A stretch of DNA of 64,000 bases from Saccharibacillus alkalitolerans (GTDB lineage: Bacteria; Bacillota; Bacilli; Paenibacillales; Paenibacillaceae), in assembly GCF_011090185.1 (NCBI RefSeq), contig NZ_JAAFGS010000003.1:248001-312000 (forward strand), given 5' to 3'. The position numbers and the translations under genes were made by a program. This document shows positions 54,522 through 63,878 of the stretch, piece after piece (position 1 is the stretch's first letter; each line of letters begins with the position of its first letter). The notes beneath the pieces are model-generated. The model was not told the DNA's origin. It worked only from the letters and a program-made list of their open reading frames with translations, and ran no database searches.

Positions 54522-55211
54522 TCAAGGCTCGATCGGTCTGACCATGCTCGGATCGGCGATCAGAGACAAAGCGCTCTCCTCCAGAGATCCGTACCAGACG
54601 TCGGAATAATAGTCCATGATCAGCAGATTGTCGCCGCACAGATAAAACGAATGCGAAGGTTCTTGAAAAACGTAATGCCCGTCCAGCCAGATCGGATGCA
54701 GCGTATCGCGGAATACCGCCGGATCGAGGCTGCCCTCCAGTTTGCCGAAATAACGGCTGCCGAAGACGAGCTCCTGCAGGCAGAATGTCGTCAGAAAGTG
54801 CGGCAGCGACGAACAAACGATCTCGCTGCCTTCCAACTTATCGTCCCATAGACGCGCAGCGTCGCTGTATACGGGGGAATCGTCCCGGCCCGCATCGACT
54901 TCGCAGCTCCAGTTCCCCTGATTTTCCAACAAAAACGAAATGCGGCCGTCCTGCCGCTTTACTTCCTCCGGCTCCAGCCAAATATCCTGTACGCCGAGCA
55001 GCTTGGGACCGAATCCGGCCGGATAGACGCCGGAGCCGAACGAAGGGTTCGGCCACCTGCCGGCAAACGCGTAGAAATCTTTGAGAACCGCGGGAAGCTC
55101 TGCCGGAATGTCCTCTCTGCGGAATCCGTATTCCGGTCTAGCCGGGCCCGCCCATTTGCAGATGAACGCTTTCAAACGCTCCATCGTGTGTTCGTTATCC
55201 GGAATCAGCAT
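54522..55211 (-). CDS. SMI1/KNR4 (SUKH)-like hypothetical protein
   Basis: 229 residues. The start of the fold, YGFRREDIPAELPAVLKDFY, then FLLENQGNWSCEVDAGRDDS and FLTTFCLQELVFGS, resemble the SUKH superfamily, whose members include immunity proteins of polymorphic toxins and general protein-binding modules. No toxin gene lies nearby, so an immunity role is not supported. AAGGGGAATTCAT precedes the ATG. Monocistronic. Confidence 0.68.
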   Translation of the reverse strand: MLIPDNEHTMERLKAFICKWAGPARPEYGFRREDIPAELPAVLKDFYAFAGRWPNPSFGSGVYPAGFGPKLLGVQDIWLEPEEVKRQDGRISFLLENQGNWSCEVDAGRDDSPVYSDAARLWDDKLEGSEIVCSSLPHFLTTFCLQELVFGSRYFGKLEGSLDPAVFRDTLHPIWLDGHYVFQEPSHSFYLCGDNLLIMDYYSDVWYGSLEESALSLIADPSMVRPIEP

Positions 55212-55511
55212 ATGAATTCCCCTTTGTATGTAAAATGAAGTGAAGGCGACTTGGATGTTCCGACTTTTCGTCTTTTGTCTTTCGATCGACCGGCGCGTCC
55301 GACAGCGTTATGTAAGCCTTATTTTATCCGCAATTCGTCGGCCTGATAACCCCGCTCTTTCCTATTTCTGCGAAAAGCGGCGGAGAACGGATGCGAAGTT
55401 GGTCCCATACCGACACCCGGGGATCGAAGATCTTTCGGCAGCGAGATCGGCAGATCGCGCTTATTTTTCATGTTTGCCTACTTATTCGCGATAATTTTTT
55501 TCATAAAATGA

Positions 55512-55540
55512 TTGACGGTCTCGCTTCTTCCTTTTATTAT
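55512..55540 (+). promoter_or_regulatory. Promoter of the glcT-EIICB operon
   Basis: TTGACG (55512-55517), a 17-base spacer and TATTAT (55535-55540), both five of six to consensus. Transcription would start near 55547, giving a 140-base leader with RAT and terminator. Upstream bases 55212-55511 show nothing else that I can support. Confidence 0.72.
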
Positions 55541-55577
55541 AAATGCAGCAAACGACTTTTCACATTCAAATAACCAA

Positions 55578-55607
55578 TCGGCGTGTTACCGCAAGGGCAT
55601 GAGCCAG
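55578..55607 (+). promoter_or_regulatory. GlcT-type RAT element
   Basis: ATCGGCGTGTTACCGCAAGG and the following GCATGAGCCAGG resemble the GlcT RNA target of Bacillus ptsG (CGTGTTACTG...CAGGCATGAG). Its end overlaps the first arm of the terminator at 55602. Confidence 0.7.
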
Positions 55608-55647
55608 GAACTGTTCACTCATAGAGGGAATGTTCTTGGCTTTTTTT
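55602..55647 (+). terminator. Attenuator terminator in the glcT leader
   Basis: AGCCAGGAAC (55602-55611) pairs with GTTCTTGGCT (55632-55641), followed by seven Ts. It lies 39 bases before the glcT start, so glcT itself is behind the switch. Confidence 0.85.
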
Positions 55648-55685
55648 GTTTTTTGCGGCCCTGTATCGGGAAAGGAGCAAGCAGC

Positions 55686-56543
55686 ATGACGAAATCGACA
55701 GAACACTTTTGCGTACAGCGCGTAATCGGCAGCAACGTCGTCATGGCCAACGGAGAACGAAGCGGCGAAGAATTCGTCATCATCGGCAAAGGCATCGGCT
55801 TTACGCTCAAAGCGGGAGGAATCCTCGCGATGGACGACCGTCGAATCGAGAAGAGATTCCGGCTGGAAGACCGGGAGGAATGGGGCCGCTACCGAATGCT
55901 GCTGGAAAATATCGACCCTCGGGTCATCGAGGTGTCGAACGAAATCGTGAAAGCGATTGCGGAACGGACCGGAACCGAACCGGACGGCAAAATCTATCTG
56001 GCGCTGCCCAGCCATATCCAGTTTACGCTGTATCGGCTCCGCAACGGCATGGACATCGCCAATCCGCTGCTGGAGGCGACCCGGCTGACTTTTCCCCAGG
56101 AGTTCGAGTTGGCCTCCCGGGCCGCCGAGCGCATCTCGCGGGAATTCGGCGTCGACATTCCCGAAGACGAGATCGGATTCCTGACCTACCATGTCTACTC
56201 CGCCGTAAGCAGCGTGCCGGTCGGACGGGTGGTGCAGGCTTCCAATCTTGTAGGCGAGCTTATGGACATGATCCGGCGCGACGCAAAGCTGGAATTTGAC
56301 GCCGGGAGCATGGAAATGGTCCGAATGATGATTCATCTGCGCTGTCTGGTCGAGCGTCTGCTGCGAAGCTCCCGCTCCTCCAATCCTCTTCTTCCCTGGA
56401 TCGAGCAGGAATGCGCCGACGCTTTCCGGTTTGCGAAAAAGCTGGCCTCGATCATAGGCGATTCGCTGGACGTCGACGTCCCGCAGCCCGAAATCGGCTT
56501 TCTCGCCGTTCATCTGCATCGCTTGATGCACGCCTCCCAGTAG
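55686..56543 (+). CDS. glcT: Transcription antiterminator of the GlcT type (BglG family)
   Basis: 285-residue RNA-binding antiterminator. The CAT domain (FCVQRVIGSNVVMANGERSG in outline, GKGIGFTLKAG) is followed by PRD1 (SHIQFTLYRLRNGMDIANPL) and PRD2 (PEDEIGFLTYHVYSA through VPQPEIGFLAVHLHRLM) with their regulatory histidines. The extra length in the CAT domain is typical of GlcT rather than LicT. The ATG at 55686 is eight bases after AAAGGAG. Unlike Bacillus subtilis, where the switch lies between glcT and ptsG, only 34 bases separate this gene from the EIICB gene, and the RAT/terminator is upstream of glcT. Confidence 0.92.
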   Translation: MTKSTEHFCVQRVIGSNVVMANGERSGEEFVIIGKGIGFTLKAGGILAMDDRRIEKRFRLEDREEWGRYRMLLENIDPRVIEVSNEIVKAIAERTGTEPDGKIYLALPSHIQFTLYRLRNGMDIANPLLEATRLTFPQEFELASRAAERISREFGVDIPEDEIGFLTYHVYSAVSSVPVGRVVQASNLVGELMDMIRRDAKLEFDAGSMEMVRMMIHLRCLVERLLRSSRSSNPLLPWIEQECADAFRFAKKLASIIGDSLDVDVPQPEIGFLAVHLHRLMHASQ

Positions 56544-56577
56544 GATTCAACCATTTTACATACGAAGGGTGATGACT

Positions 56578-58062
56578 ATGTTAGCGTTTCTGCAAAAACT
56601 TGGCCGGTCGCTCATGCTTCCGGTCGCCACGCTGCCTGCGGCAGCCATTCTCCAGGGCCTCGGTCTGCTGGATTACGAGAAAGACCTGCCTTTCGGAAGC
56701 GCAGTCGGCGGTTTTCTGAACCAGTACGTCGCTCCGTTTCTCAACGTCGGCGCGGGCGCCATCTTCGGCAGTCTTCCTCTGATCTTCGCGATCGGCGTGG
56801 CGATCGGCTTCGCGGGCGATGCCGTGGCTGCGCTCTCGGCGCTGATCGCCTATCTCGTGCTGGGGAACATTCTTGAAGCGGTACCTCTGCAAATGCCGTT
56901 TATCGGCGACGACGTCGTGCTGAACATGGGCGTGCTCGGCGGCATTTTCGCAGGCGGCTGGGCGGCCTTCCTGTATAAGCGTTATCACGACGTCAAAATG
57001 CCGGACTGGCTCGGATTTTTCGGCGGCAAGCGCTTCGTTCCGATCGCGACCGCCGCTTCCACCATGGTGCTGGCCGTGCTGATCGGCATGGTCTGGAGCC
57101 CGATCCAGGACGTGATCAGCGCCTTCGGCAACTGGGTCGTCGGACTCGGGGGACTCGGCGCATTCGTGTTCGGCACGGCGAACCGCCTGCTGATTCCGAT
57201 CGGCCTCCATCACGTGCTGAACTCCATCGCCTGGTTCCAGCTCGGCGATTATACGAACGCGGCGGGCGAAGTCGTGCACGGAGACCTGACGCGCTTCTTC
57301 GCGGGAGACCCGACGGCCGGGATGTTCATGACCGGTTTCTTCCCGATCATGATGTTCGCCCTGCCGGGCGCCGCGCTCGCATTCATTCATACGGCGAAAA
57401 AAGAAAACCGCAAGGCAGTCGCTTCCATTTTCGTCGGTGCGGCGGTCGCCTCTTTCCTGACCGGCATCACCGAACCGCTCGAATTTTCGTTCATGTTCGT
57501 CGCGCCGGTCCTGTATGCCGTGCATGCGGTTCTGACCGGCCTCTCGGGGCTGATCATGTATGTGCTCGACGTGCATCTGGGCTTCGGATTTTCGGCCGGT
57601 CTGATCGACTATCTGGTCAACTTGAAGCTGTCGCAAAACGCCTGGCTGCTGCTGCCGATCGGGCTTGTCTTCTTCGTCGTCTACTATTTGCTGTTCCGCT
57701 TCATCATCGTCAAGTTCAACCTGAAAACGCCGGGACGCGAAGACGACTTCATGGAAGCCGTTCAGACGGCGGACGGCGCCGCCGTAGGGGCCGCCAACGT
57801 GCCGAAAACGGGAGCGGCCCAGTCCGCCGACAGCCGCTCCGCGCAGATTCTCGAACATATCGGCGGTCCTTCCAATATCCTCGATATCGACGCCTGCGTC
57901 ACCCGGCTGCGCCTTGTGGTCGCCGACGATAAAGCGGTCGACGACTCGGCGCTCAAGAAACTGGGCGCGTCGGGCGTTATGAGGCTCGGTCAGGGCACGG
58001 TCCAGGTCGTATTCGGGCCGCAATCGGAACGAATCAAGAACGAGATCGAGAAAATGCTGTAA
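56578..58062 (+). CDS. PTS transporter subunit EIICB, glucose/N-acetylglucosamine family
   Basis: 494-residue permease importing glucose or N-acetylglucosamine with phosphorylation. EIIC (residues 1-390, about ten membrane segments) has NRLLIPIGLHHVLNSIAWFQ and SFLTGITEPLEFSFMFVAPV; EIIB has Cys440 in DIDACVTRLRL. No EIIA domain follows, so a separate EIIA is needed. The EIIC part, including GDLTRFFAGDPTAGMFMTGFF, is closer to NagE/NagP, while the linker and EIIB look like PtsG, so the substrate is open. The ATG at 56578 is ten bases after GAAGGG. Second gene of the operon with glcT. Confidence 0.9.
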   Translation: MLAFLQKLGRSLMLPVATLPAAAILQGLGLLDYEKDLPFGSAVGGFLNQYVAPFLNVGAGAIFGSLPLIFAIGVAIGFAGDAVAALSALIAYLVLGNILEAVPLQMPFIGDDVVLNMGVLGGIFAGGWAAFLYKRYHDVKMPDWLGFFGGKRFVPIATAASTMVLAVLIGMVWSPIQDVISAFGNWVVGLGGLGAFVFGTANRLLIPIGLHHVLNSIAWFQLGDYTNAAGEVVHGDLTRFFAGDPTAGMFMTGFFPIMMFALPGAALAFIHTAKKENRKAVASIFVGAAVASFLTGITEPLEFSFMFVAPVLYAVHAVLTGLSGLIMYVLDVHLGFGFSAGLIDYLVNLKLSQNAWLLLPIGLVFFVVYYLLFRFIIVKFNLKTPGREDDFMEAVQTADGAAVGAANVPKTGAAQSADSRSAQILEHIGGPSNILDIDACVTRLRLVVADDKAVDDSALKKLGASGVMRLGQGTVQVVFGPQSERIKNEIEKML

Positions 58063-58078
58063 ACCCCGTTTCCGCGCA

Positions 58079-58107
58079 AAAAGGACGTGCATGCCGCACG
58101 TCCTTTT
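58079..58107. terminator. Bidirectional terminator after the EIICB gene
   Basis: AAAAGGACGTGC and GCACGTCCTTTT pair over 12 bases with a 5-base loop between convergent genes. Confidence 0.9.
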
Positions 58108-58130
58108 GTCGTTCACGGAATTTCGCCGGC

Positions 58131-58691
58131 TTACCAGTTGGACTCGATGAACTCGTCCCGTCCCGACTGCTGGCGATCTTCTTTGTAATGCTTCGGATTT
58201 TTTTTGTGATAATCCTGATGGTAGTCTTCCGCTTCGTAAAAATCCTGCGCGGGCAGAATCTCCGTCGCGATCGGCTTGTCGAAGCGTCCGCTGTCCGCCA
58301 GAGCTTGTTTGCTCGCCAGCGCCGCCTGCTGCTGCTCTTCGTTGTGGAAGAAGATCGCCGGCTTGTATTGAGGCCCCCGGTCCTGGAATTGTCCTTCGCC
58401 GTCCGTCGGGTCGGTCTGCGGCCAGTACAGCTCCAGCAGCCGCTCATAAGGGAAGACGTCCGGTTCGAACGTGATCTGCACCACTTCGTAATGCCCCGTC
58501 GTGCCGGTCTTGACCTGCTCGTACGTCGGATTTTCCACCGTGCCGCCCATGTAGCCCGAGACGATGCCGCGGATGCCCGGCTGCTCTTCGAACGGCGTTA
58601 CCATGCACCAGAAGCAGCCGCCGGCGAACGTCGCCTTTTCGATTTTGTTTTCGCCCGCGTTTTGCGCGAAGCCCTGTTGTTCCTGCGTCAT
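58131..58691 (-). CDS. msrA: Peptide-methionine (S)-S-oxide reductase MsrA
   Basis: Repairs oxidised methionine (S form) in proteins using thioredoxin. 186 residues; the nucleophile is Cys26 in ATFAGGCFWCM, followed by YMGGTVENPTYEQVKTGTTG and the active Glu/Tyr region FYEAEDYHQDYHKK. No MsrB domain is attached. The ATG at 58691 follows GAGGAGCGG; a GTG at 58766 overlaps the asparaginase stop and would add an unneeded extension. It lies 71 bases after the asparaginase gene, same strand. Confidence 0.95.
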   Translation of the reverse strand: MTQEQQGFAQNAGENKIEKATFAGGCFWCMVTPFEEQPGIRGIVSGYMGGTVENPTYEQVKTGTTGHYEVVQITFEPDVFPYERLLELYWPQTDPTDGEGQFQDRGPQYKPAIFFHNEEQQQAALASKQALADSGRFDKPIATEILPAQDFYEAEDYHQDYHKKNPKHYKEDRQQSGRDEFIESNW

Positions 58692-58762
58692 GAAGTTCCG
58701 CTCCTCTGCTTGTTCAAGTATTTCCGGGCCGCGGATCGAACCGCGGCCTTGCGCCGATTCGC

Positions 58763-59776
58763 TCACTCCGCGGAAGGAAGAAGCGTGAAATTCGGCTTGA
58801 TCTCGCCGATCCGCTCCCGGCGCGCGTTCAGCACCGGAGCATGCACGTATTCGGCCAATTCCGCGTACTGTTCCGGCGTCCCGATACCGAGCTGCTTAAG
58901 CACTTCCATCGCGGCGACGGAAGTCGCGCGCTCGCTGCCGTCCTCGACTTTTATTGCGATGCCGATGCCCCGATCGGCCGCGCCGATGCACTGAACGCCT
59001 TCCGCTCCGACTTTCGACACAAGCTCCCCGCCGAATACTCGCATCAGGTCGGTATCGAAGCGATCTCGTCCCGCCACCATCTCCGGCCGGCTCGTCATGC
59101 CCCGGCGAACGCGGTTCAGCGCTTCGGCCCGCTTCGGCGATACCGCGCCTTCCGGTTTGGCAAGCCGGGCGAAACCGAGTGCGACATGGTACAGCGGCAG
59201 ACGATGTACCGGCACTCCGCAGCCGTCCACGCCGATACCGATCTCGTCCTCGGGAAGGCCGCATACGTCGGAAATGACCGACAGGATGCGCCGCTGATGC
59301 GGATGATCGATTTCGCGGTACGTCGAGATATCCTCATGCAAATGCACGGCCGTCAGCAGCATGCCGGAGTGCTTGCCCGAGCAGTTGCTGAACACGGGCG
59401 TCAGTTCGCGCCCTTCGCGAATCAGCTCCCGGTAACTGGCGCCGTCGCGCGGAATATGCGTGCCGCACTGCAGGTCGTCTTCGGACAAATTCGCGCGCGA
59501 CAGCACGTCCAGAACCGTATTGCGGTGAATCGGCTCTCCGCTGTGCGACGCGCAGCTCAGCGAGATTTCGGCATCTCCGTATCCGAATGCGTCGGCGGCT
59601 CCGGATTCGATCAGCGGCACCGTCTGGAACGGCTTCATCGAAGAACGAGGAAACGTCAGGCGCCGCGGATCGCCGACATAATACAGCAGACGGCCGGCGC
59701 CGTCCACGACCGCCGCGTGAATTTCGTGATTGCTTTCTACATACTGGCCACGGGTAACTTGCACATCCTGGGACAT
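58763..59776 (-). CDS. L-asparaginase II family protein (Rhizobium-type)
   Basis: 337-residue enzyme that would hydrolyse asparagine to aspartate and ammonia. It belongs to the thermolabile Rhizobium etli asparaginase II family, unrelated to E. coli AnsB. Family blocks seen: RSSMKPFQTVPLIESG, SCASHSGEPIH, VFSNCSGKHSGML and GIGVDGCGVPVHRLPL, holding the SxxK and zinc-site cysteines. AAGAAGAGATTAACCG precedes the ATG. Close to msrA and pepV on the same strand. Confidence 0.9.
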   Translation of the reverse strand: MSQDVQVTRGQYVESNHEIHAAVVDGAGRLLYYVGDPRRLTFPRSSMKPFQTVPLIESGAADAFGYGDAEISLSCASHSGEPIHRNTVLDVLSRANLSEDDLQCGTHIPRDGASYRELIREGRELTPVFSNCSGKHSGMLLTAVHLHEDISTYREIDHPHQRRILSVISDVCGLPEDEIGIGVDGCGVPVHRLPLYHVALGFARLAKPEGAVSPKRAEALNRVRRGMTSRPEMVAGRDRFDTDLMRVFGGELVSKVGAEGVQCIGAADRGIGIAIKVEDGSERATSVAAMEVLKQLGIGTPEQYAELAEYVHAPVLNARRERIGEIKPNFTLLPSAE

Positions 59777-59820
59777 CGGTTAATCTCTTCTTTCTGTGTA
59801 TGATAGGGCGTTCCCGACAA

Positions 59821-61227
59821 TTATTTCGCCAGCTCGTAGATGGCGCGCGCATAAATGGCGGTCGCTTTGAGCAGGTCGTCGATTTCGATGTATTCGTCGG
59901 CCTGATGGGCCGTCATTTTCTTGCCCGGGAAGCAGGCGCCGAACGCCACGCCTTTCGCCATGAATTTGGCGTAGGTGGCTCCGCCCGAAGTCAGCAGCTT
60001 GGGCTCGTCCCCGGTCACTTCCGCATAAGCGGTCTGCAGCGCCCGAATGACCGGCTCGTCTTTGGCCACATAGTGGGAGCCGGCTTCGCGAACGTCCGAG
60101 ATCCGGAAATCGAAGCCGTCGACTTTTTCTTCAAGCTGGGCTTTGATCCATCCGTAATCCGCGCTCACGGGACAGCGCGCGGTGAATTGGATCTGCGTGT
60201 CGCCTTCTTCCATTCCGAACCGGATGACTCCCGGATTGACCGTCAGCGGTCCCGTCACTTCGTCGCTGCACGCGATGCCGAGACGCTCGCCGTGAAAATC
60301 TTCGTGCATGGCGTTCAGCAGGCCGATGAACGCTTTGCCTTCCGGCTGAAGCGACGCCTCTTCAAGGAACAGGGCCAGCATTGTGCCGGCATTGGTGCCT
60401 TTTTCCGGTTCGGAGCCGTGCGCCGCAACGCCGGTAAGGGTAAACATCGCTTGTCCCGCGTTGATTTCCGCCGCTCCCTTTACCCGGTGCCGGCGGCAGA
60501 ACTCTTCGAACGATTCGACCAGCGGACGGATATCTCCGCTCAGCACCGCATGCGCGCGTTCGGGCACCATATTGATTCGCAGGCCCGCTTCGAACGATTC
60601 CAGACGCACGAGAGATTTGGATTCCACAGGCGCGATTTTAGGCGTCAGCGTCGGATTGAACTGTCCCTTTTCGGCATAAATCATCGGGAATTCCGCATCC
60701 GGCGCAAAGCCGACGGTCGGCATGCCGACCTTATCCGCGTAATAACGCATGCAGCTCATCCCGCTCTCCTCGTCCGTGCCGAAAATCATACGCACGTTTT
60801 TGCTCAGCGGAAGCCCCGATTCCATAACGATTTTCAATCCGTACAAGGCGGCAATCGTCGGCCCTTTGTCGTCGATCGCTCCTCGGGCATACAGCTTACC
60901 TTCCCGGATCGTCGGCTCGAAAGGCGGACTCGTCCAACTTCCGGCAGCCGGAACCACGTCCAGATGCCCCAGCACGCCGATTGTCGTAACGGGATCGTGC
61001 GCCCCGTACTGCGCATAGCCGGCATAGCCGTCCACGTTTTCGACGCGCAGGCCCATCGCTTCCGTCAGATTCAGCATATAATCGAGCGCTTCGCCGATCG
61101 CGGCGCCCATCGGACGCTTTCTCGACGCGGTAGCCGGGTCTTTGACGCTCTCGATGCGAAGCAGGCCGTCCAAATCGCGAAGCAGATCCTCTCGCCGCGC
61201 TTCCGCTTCTTTTTGCCAATCGATCAT
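59821..61227 (-). CDS. pepV: Dipeptidase PepV (M20 family)
   Basis: 468-residue zinc dipeptidase with broad specificity. Metal-binding motifs: [29 protein letters not shown] and PDAEFP; the lid domain carries [12 protein letters not shown] and the end has the metal His in [12 protein letters not shown]. All ligands are present. GGAGGCACGGATAG precedes the ATG. It starts 14 bases after the hybrid kinase stop, so the two may be one transcript, with asparaginase 44 bases further on. Confidence 0.95.
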   Translation of the reverse strand: MIDWQKEAEARREDLLRDLDGLLRIESVKDPATASRKRPMGAAIGEALDYMLNLTEAMGLRVENVDGYAGYAQYGAHDPVTTIGVLGHLDVVPAAGSWTSPPFEPTIREGKLYARGAIDDKGPTIAALYGLKIVMESGLPLSKNVRMIFGTDEESGMSCMRYYADKVGMPTVGFAPDAEFPMIYAEKGQFNPTLTPKIAPVESKSLVRLESFEAGLRINMVPERAHAVLSGDIRPLVESFEEFCRRHRVKGAAEINAGQAMFTLTGVAAHGSEPEKGTNAGTMLALFLEEASLQPEGKAFIGLLNAMHEDFHGERLGIACSDEVTGPLTVNPGVIRFGMEEGDTQIQFTARCPVSADYGWIKAQLEEKVDGFDFRISDVREAGSHYVAKDEPVIRALQTAYAEVTGDEPKLLTSGGATYAKFMAKGVAFGACFPGKKMTAHQADEYIEIDDLLKATAIYARAIYELAK

Positions 61228-61241
61228 CTATCCGTGCCTCC

Positions 61242-63878
61242 TTATCGTTCTTCGCCCTCTGCGGGACTTTTCGATTCGCCTCTTATCTTACCACTATTTT
61301 CGCCGGAATGCCGAATCCCTTCCTCCGCCTCCTGCAGCAAATTCGCCAACCTTTTTACATCTACGGGTTTGTTCATGTATTCGTCCATCCCCGCCGCCAG
61401 GCAGCGCTCGCGGTCGCCCGTCATCGCATTCGCGGTAACGGCGACGATATAAGGAGTTCCATAGGTTTGCGGACTTTCCCTGATTCGGCGCGAAGTCTCG
61501 AAACCGTCCATCCTCGGCATCCGGATGTCCATGAGAATCATGTCGTAATGCCGGTTCGAAGCCGCTTCCAGCGCCTCCACGCCGTCCGGGGCCATATCCG
61601 CCGTATAGCCGAGGCGTCCGAGCAGACGTTCCATGACCAGCTGGTTGACCTTGTTGTCTTCGGCGACCAGGATTCGGAGCGAGAACGATTCTTCTTCGTT
61701 CGGAAACAGCGGAGATTCTCCCCGATCGGCGGCCGAATCTCCGAAATCCGGCAGCTGCGCTTCGATCGCGAAACGAAAGACGGAACCTTCCCCGGGTTTC
61801 GAAGAAACGCCGATCTCGCCGCCCATCAGCTCGATCAGTTTCTTGGTGATGGCCAGCCCGAGACCCGTGCCTTCGGATTTGCGAGTCATGAAATTGTCCA
61901 ATTGATAAAACGGTTCGAACAGATGCTCCCTCTGCTCCTCCGGAATGCCGACGCCGGTATCGCGAATGCGGAACACCAGACGCGCTTTTCCTTCGGGTGC
62001 TTCTTCTTCGGTATCGACCGAGACGAACACCCCGCCTTTTTCCGTATACTTGATCGCATTTCCGATGAGATTGACGAGAATCTGGCGCAGCTTGTTCGGG
62101 TCGGCCAGTACGATGTCCGGCACCCGCGGTGCTACCGAAAGGCCAAGCTCCAGTCCCTTCGCCCGGGAATCCGCCAGCAAAATGTCGAAAGAACGGGCGA
62201 CGTCCTCGCGCAGATTCATCGGTTCCGGCTGCAGATCCGCCTTGCCCGCTTCGATCTTGGAAAAATCGAGAATGTCGTTGACGATGTTCAGCAGGGCATC
62301 GCCGCTGCGGCGGATAACCTCCACGTATTCGCGCTGCTGATCGTTCAGCCCCTCGGTTTCCAAGAGCAGCTGCGTCAGCGTGATCACTCCGTTCATCGGC
62401 GTCCGGATTTCGTGGCTCATCACGGCCAAAAACTCGCTCTTCGCCCGATCCCTCTCCTCGGCCACCTGCTTTTCGATCAGCAAACGCTTGTGCTCCGTAA
62501 TGTCTTTGGCCAAAATATAGCAGCCGACATTCTCTCCTCCGACGATAATCGGCGCCGTGGAGGTCAGCACTTCGAATTCGCCGCCGTCCGCATGGCGGAT
62601 CCGAACCGTCGGACGCATCGCGTCTTCGCCTTGCGCCGCGTTCTCCTGCACGATATCCCGCAGCGAGCCGCTCGCCATCCAATCGACAAACCGCCGCCCG
62701 ATCATTTCTTCGGTCGTCAATCCGGTCAGACGCTGAGCGGCCGGATTCGTATTGATGACCCGGCCTTCTCCGTCGATGGAAAATACCGCGTCGTGGTTAT
62801 GCTTTTTAAGCGACGTATAACGTTCCACCGACTCTTGCAGCCGTCTTTCCGAACTGCGGAAATCGGTGACGTCCCGGTAAATGACGGCATAGCCTCCGGG
62901 CTGGCCGGCATCGCCCAGCGCAAAGCCGGTCAGCAGCAGATCGACGGATCGCCCGCTTCGGGTCCGTACCGTCGCGCTCTCACTTTTTCTCGCCGGCGTC
63001 TCGGGATTCGGAAGAACTTCCGGCCCCGGCCGTTCCTCGGAGCCGCCGGATGTTTCGCGCAAAGCGATCCGTTCCCGCAGCCGCTGTTCGCTTTGTCCGG
63101 CAAGTTCTTCCGACGACCAGCCGAACATCCGCTCAAAAGCGGCGTTCACTTTCAATAGGCGCCTTTCTTCATCGAAAAGAGCCACGGGATCAAGGTTGTT
63201 CGCGATCACTTTTTCCAACTGCCGGGAGACCTCTTCGAGGCGATGCCGGGTGTCTCGGTTCCGCTCGTCCCGCATTTGCTGTTCGGACAGCGAAGGGAAT
63301 ACCGTCGCCGCGCTGCGCCCGGACAAATCCGTACTGCTCAGCTCCTCGTCGGTCATGACGTAATCGTGCGAGCGCAGCATCTTCACCTGCAGCGAAGCGC
63401 TGACGGAACCGCCGCGGTAGGCACATACCGAAAGGAGACGGTAGCCATGCACGCTGCGATCCGCAAATTCCTCGAACTTCTCCAACTGGGATTCGACTCC
63501 GTCCTCCGCTTTCCAGAGAACATGCGCCCAGGTACGGATCCCCGTCGTTCTATCGCCGTAAGGCTGCAGCAGTTCCGCGAAATGTTCGATGACGACTTTA
63601 TAATGAAAGCTTTCGTGCACCGCATAAAATTTTTCCGCGTCCACGTAAACGACCTGTTCGCGCTGATTCTCGTCGAGGTGCGCAGACACGCGGGCCCGTA
63701 TGCGTTCGGTCCTCTCTCCGGAATCCATCAAAATCGCCAGGTCGCCGGCGCGCACCCCGGAAATCAAATAAGCGGCCGCATTATCCGCGTAAGCGTCCTC
63801 GTCGTCGTAGAGGTACAAAATATGACCGCCCGCGGATACGTCGACCATCTTGTTCAATTCCATTATGCGCTCGCTCAT
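61242..63878 (-). CDS. Hybrid sensor histidine kinase/response regulator with MEDS and PAS domains
   Basis: 878-residue soluble hybrid kinase. Order: N-terminal MEDS domain (about 1-185: GHILYLYDDEDAYADNAAAY, then TWAHVLWKAED), two PAS domains (about 225-350 and 360-480), HisKA with the phosphorylated His in AVMSHEIRTPMNGVI, HATPase (NLIGNAIKYTEKG, GTGLGLAI) and a receiver with Asp in DMILMDIRMPRMDG. MEDS domains sense hydrocarbon-like or redox cues in methanogen and methylotroph relatives. No DNA-binding output, so it passes phosphate on or binds partners. The ATG at 63878 follows GGGGGGCACA. No membrane segment. Confidence 0.92.
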   Translation of the reverse strand: MSERIMELNKMVDVSAGGHILYLYDDEDAYADNAAAYLISGVRAGDLAILMDSGERTERIRARVSAHLDENQREQVVYVDAEKFYAVHESFHYKVVIEHFAELLQPYGDRTTGIRTWAHVLWKAEDGVESQLEKFEEFADRSVHGYRLLSVCAYRGGSVSASLQVKMLRSHDYVMTDEELSSTDLSGRSAATVFPSLSEQQMRDERNRDTRHRLEEVSRQLEKVIANNLDPVALFDEERRLLKVNAAFERMFGWSSEELAGQSEQRLRERIALRETSGGSEERPGPEVLPNPETPARKSESATVRTRSGRSVDLLLTGFALGDAGQPGGYAVIYRDVTDFRSSERRLQESVERYTSLKKHNHDAVFSIDGEGRVINTNPAAQRLTGLTTEEMIGRRFVDWMASGSLRDIVQENAAQGEDAMRPTVRIRHADGGEFEVLTSTAPIIVGGENVGCYILAKDITEHKRLLIEKQVAEERDRAKSEFLAVMSHEIRTPMNGVITLTQLLLETEGLNDQQREYVEVIRRSGDALLNIVNDILDFSKIEAGKADLQPEPMNLREDVARSFDILLADSRAKGLELGLSVAPRVPDIVLADPNKLRQILVNLIGNAIKYTEKGGVFVSVDTEEEAPEGKARLVFRIRDTGVGIPEEQREHLFEPFYQLDNFMTRKSEGTGLGLAITKKLIELMGGEIGVSSKPGEGSVFRFAIEAQLPDFGDSAADRGESPLFPNEEESFSLRILVAEDNKVNQLVMERLLGRLGYTADMAPDGVEALEAASNRHYDMILMDIRMPRMDGFETSRRIRESPQTYGTPYIVAVTANAMTGDRERCLAAGMDEYMNKPVDVKRLANLLQEAEEGIRHSGENSGKIRGESKSPAEGEER

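Noticed and set aside
54522-55211. Immunity protein of a toxin system (SUKH-like)
   Set aside because: No toxin, secretion or repeat gene is nearby; the SUKH similarity alone is not enough.
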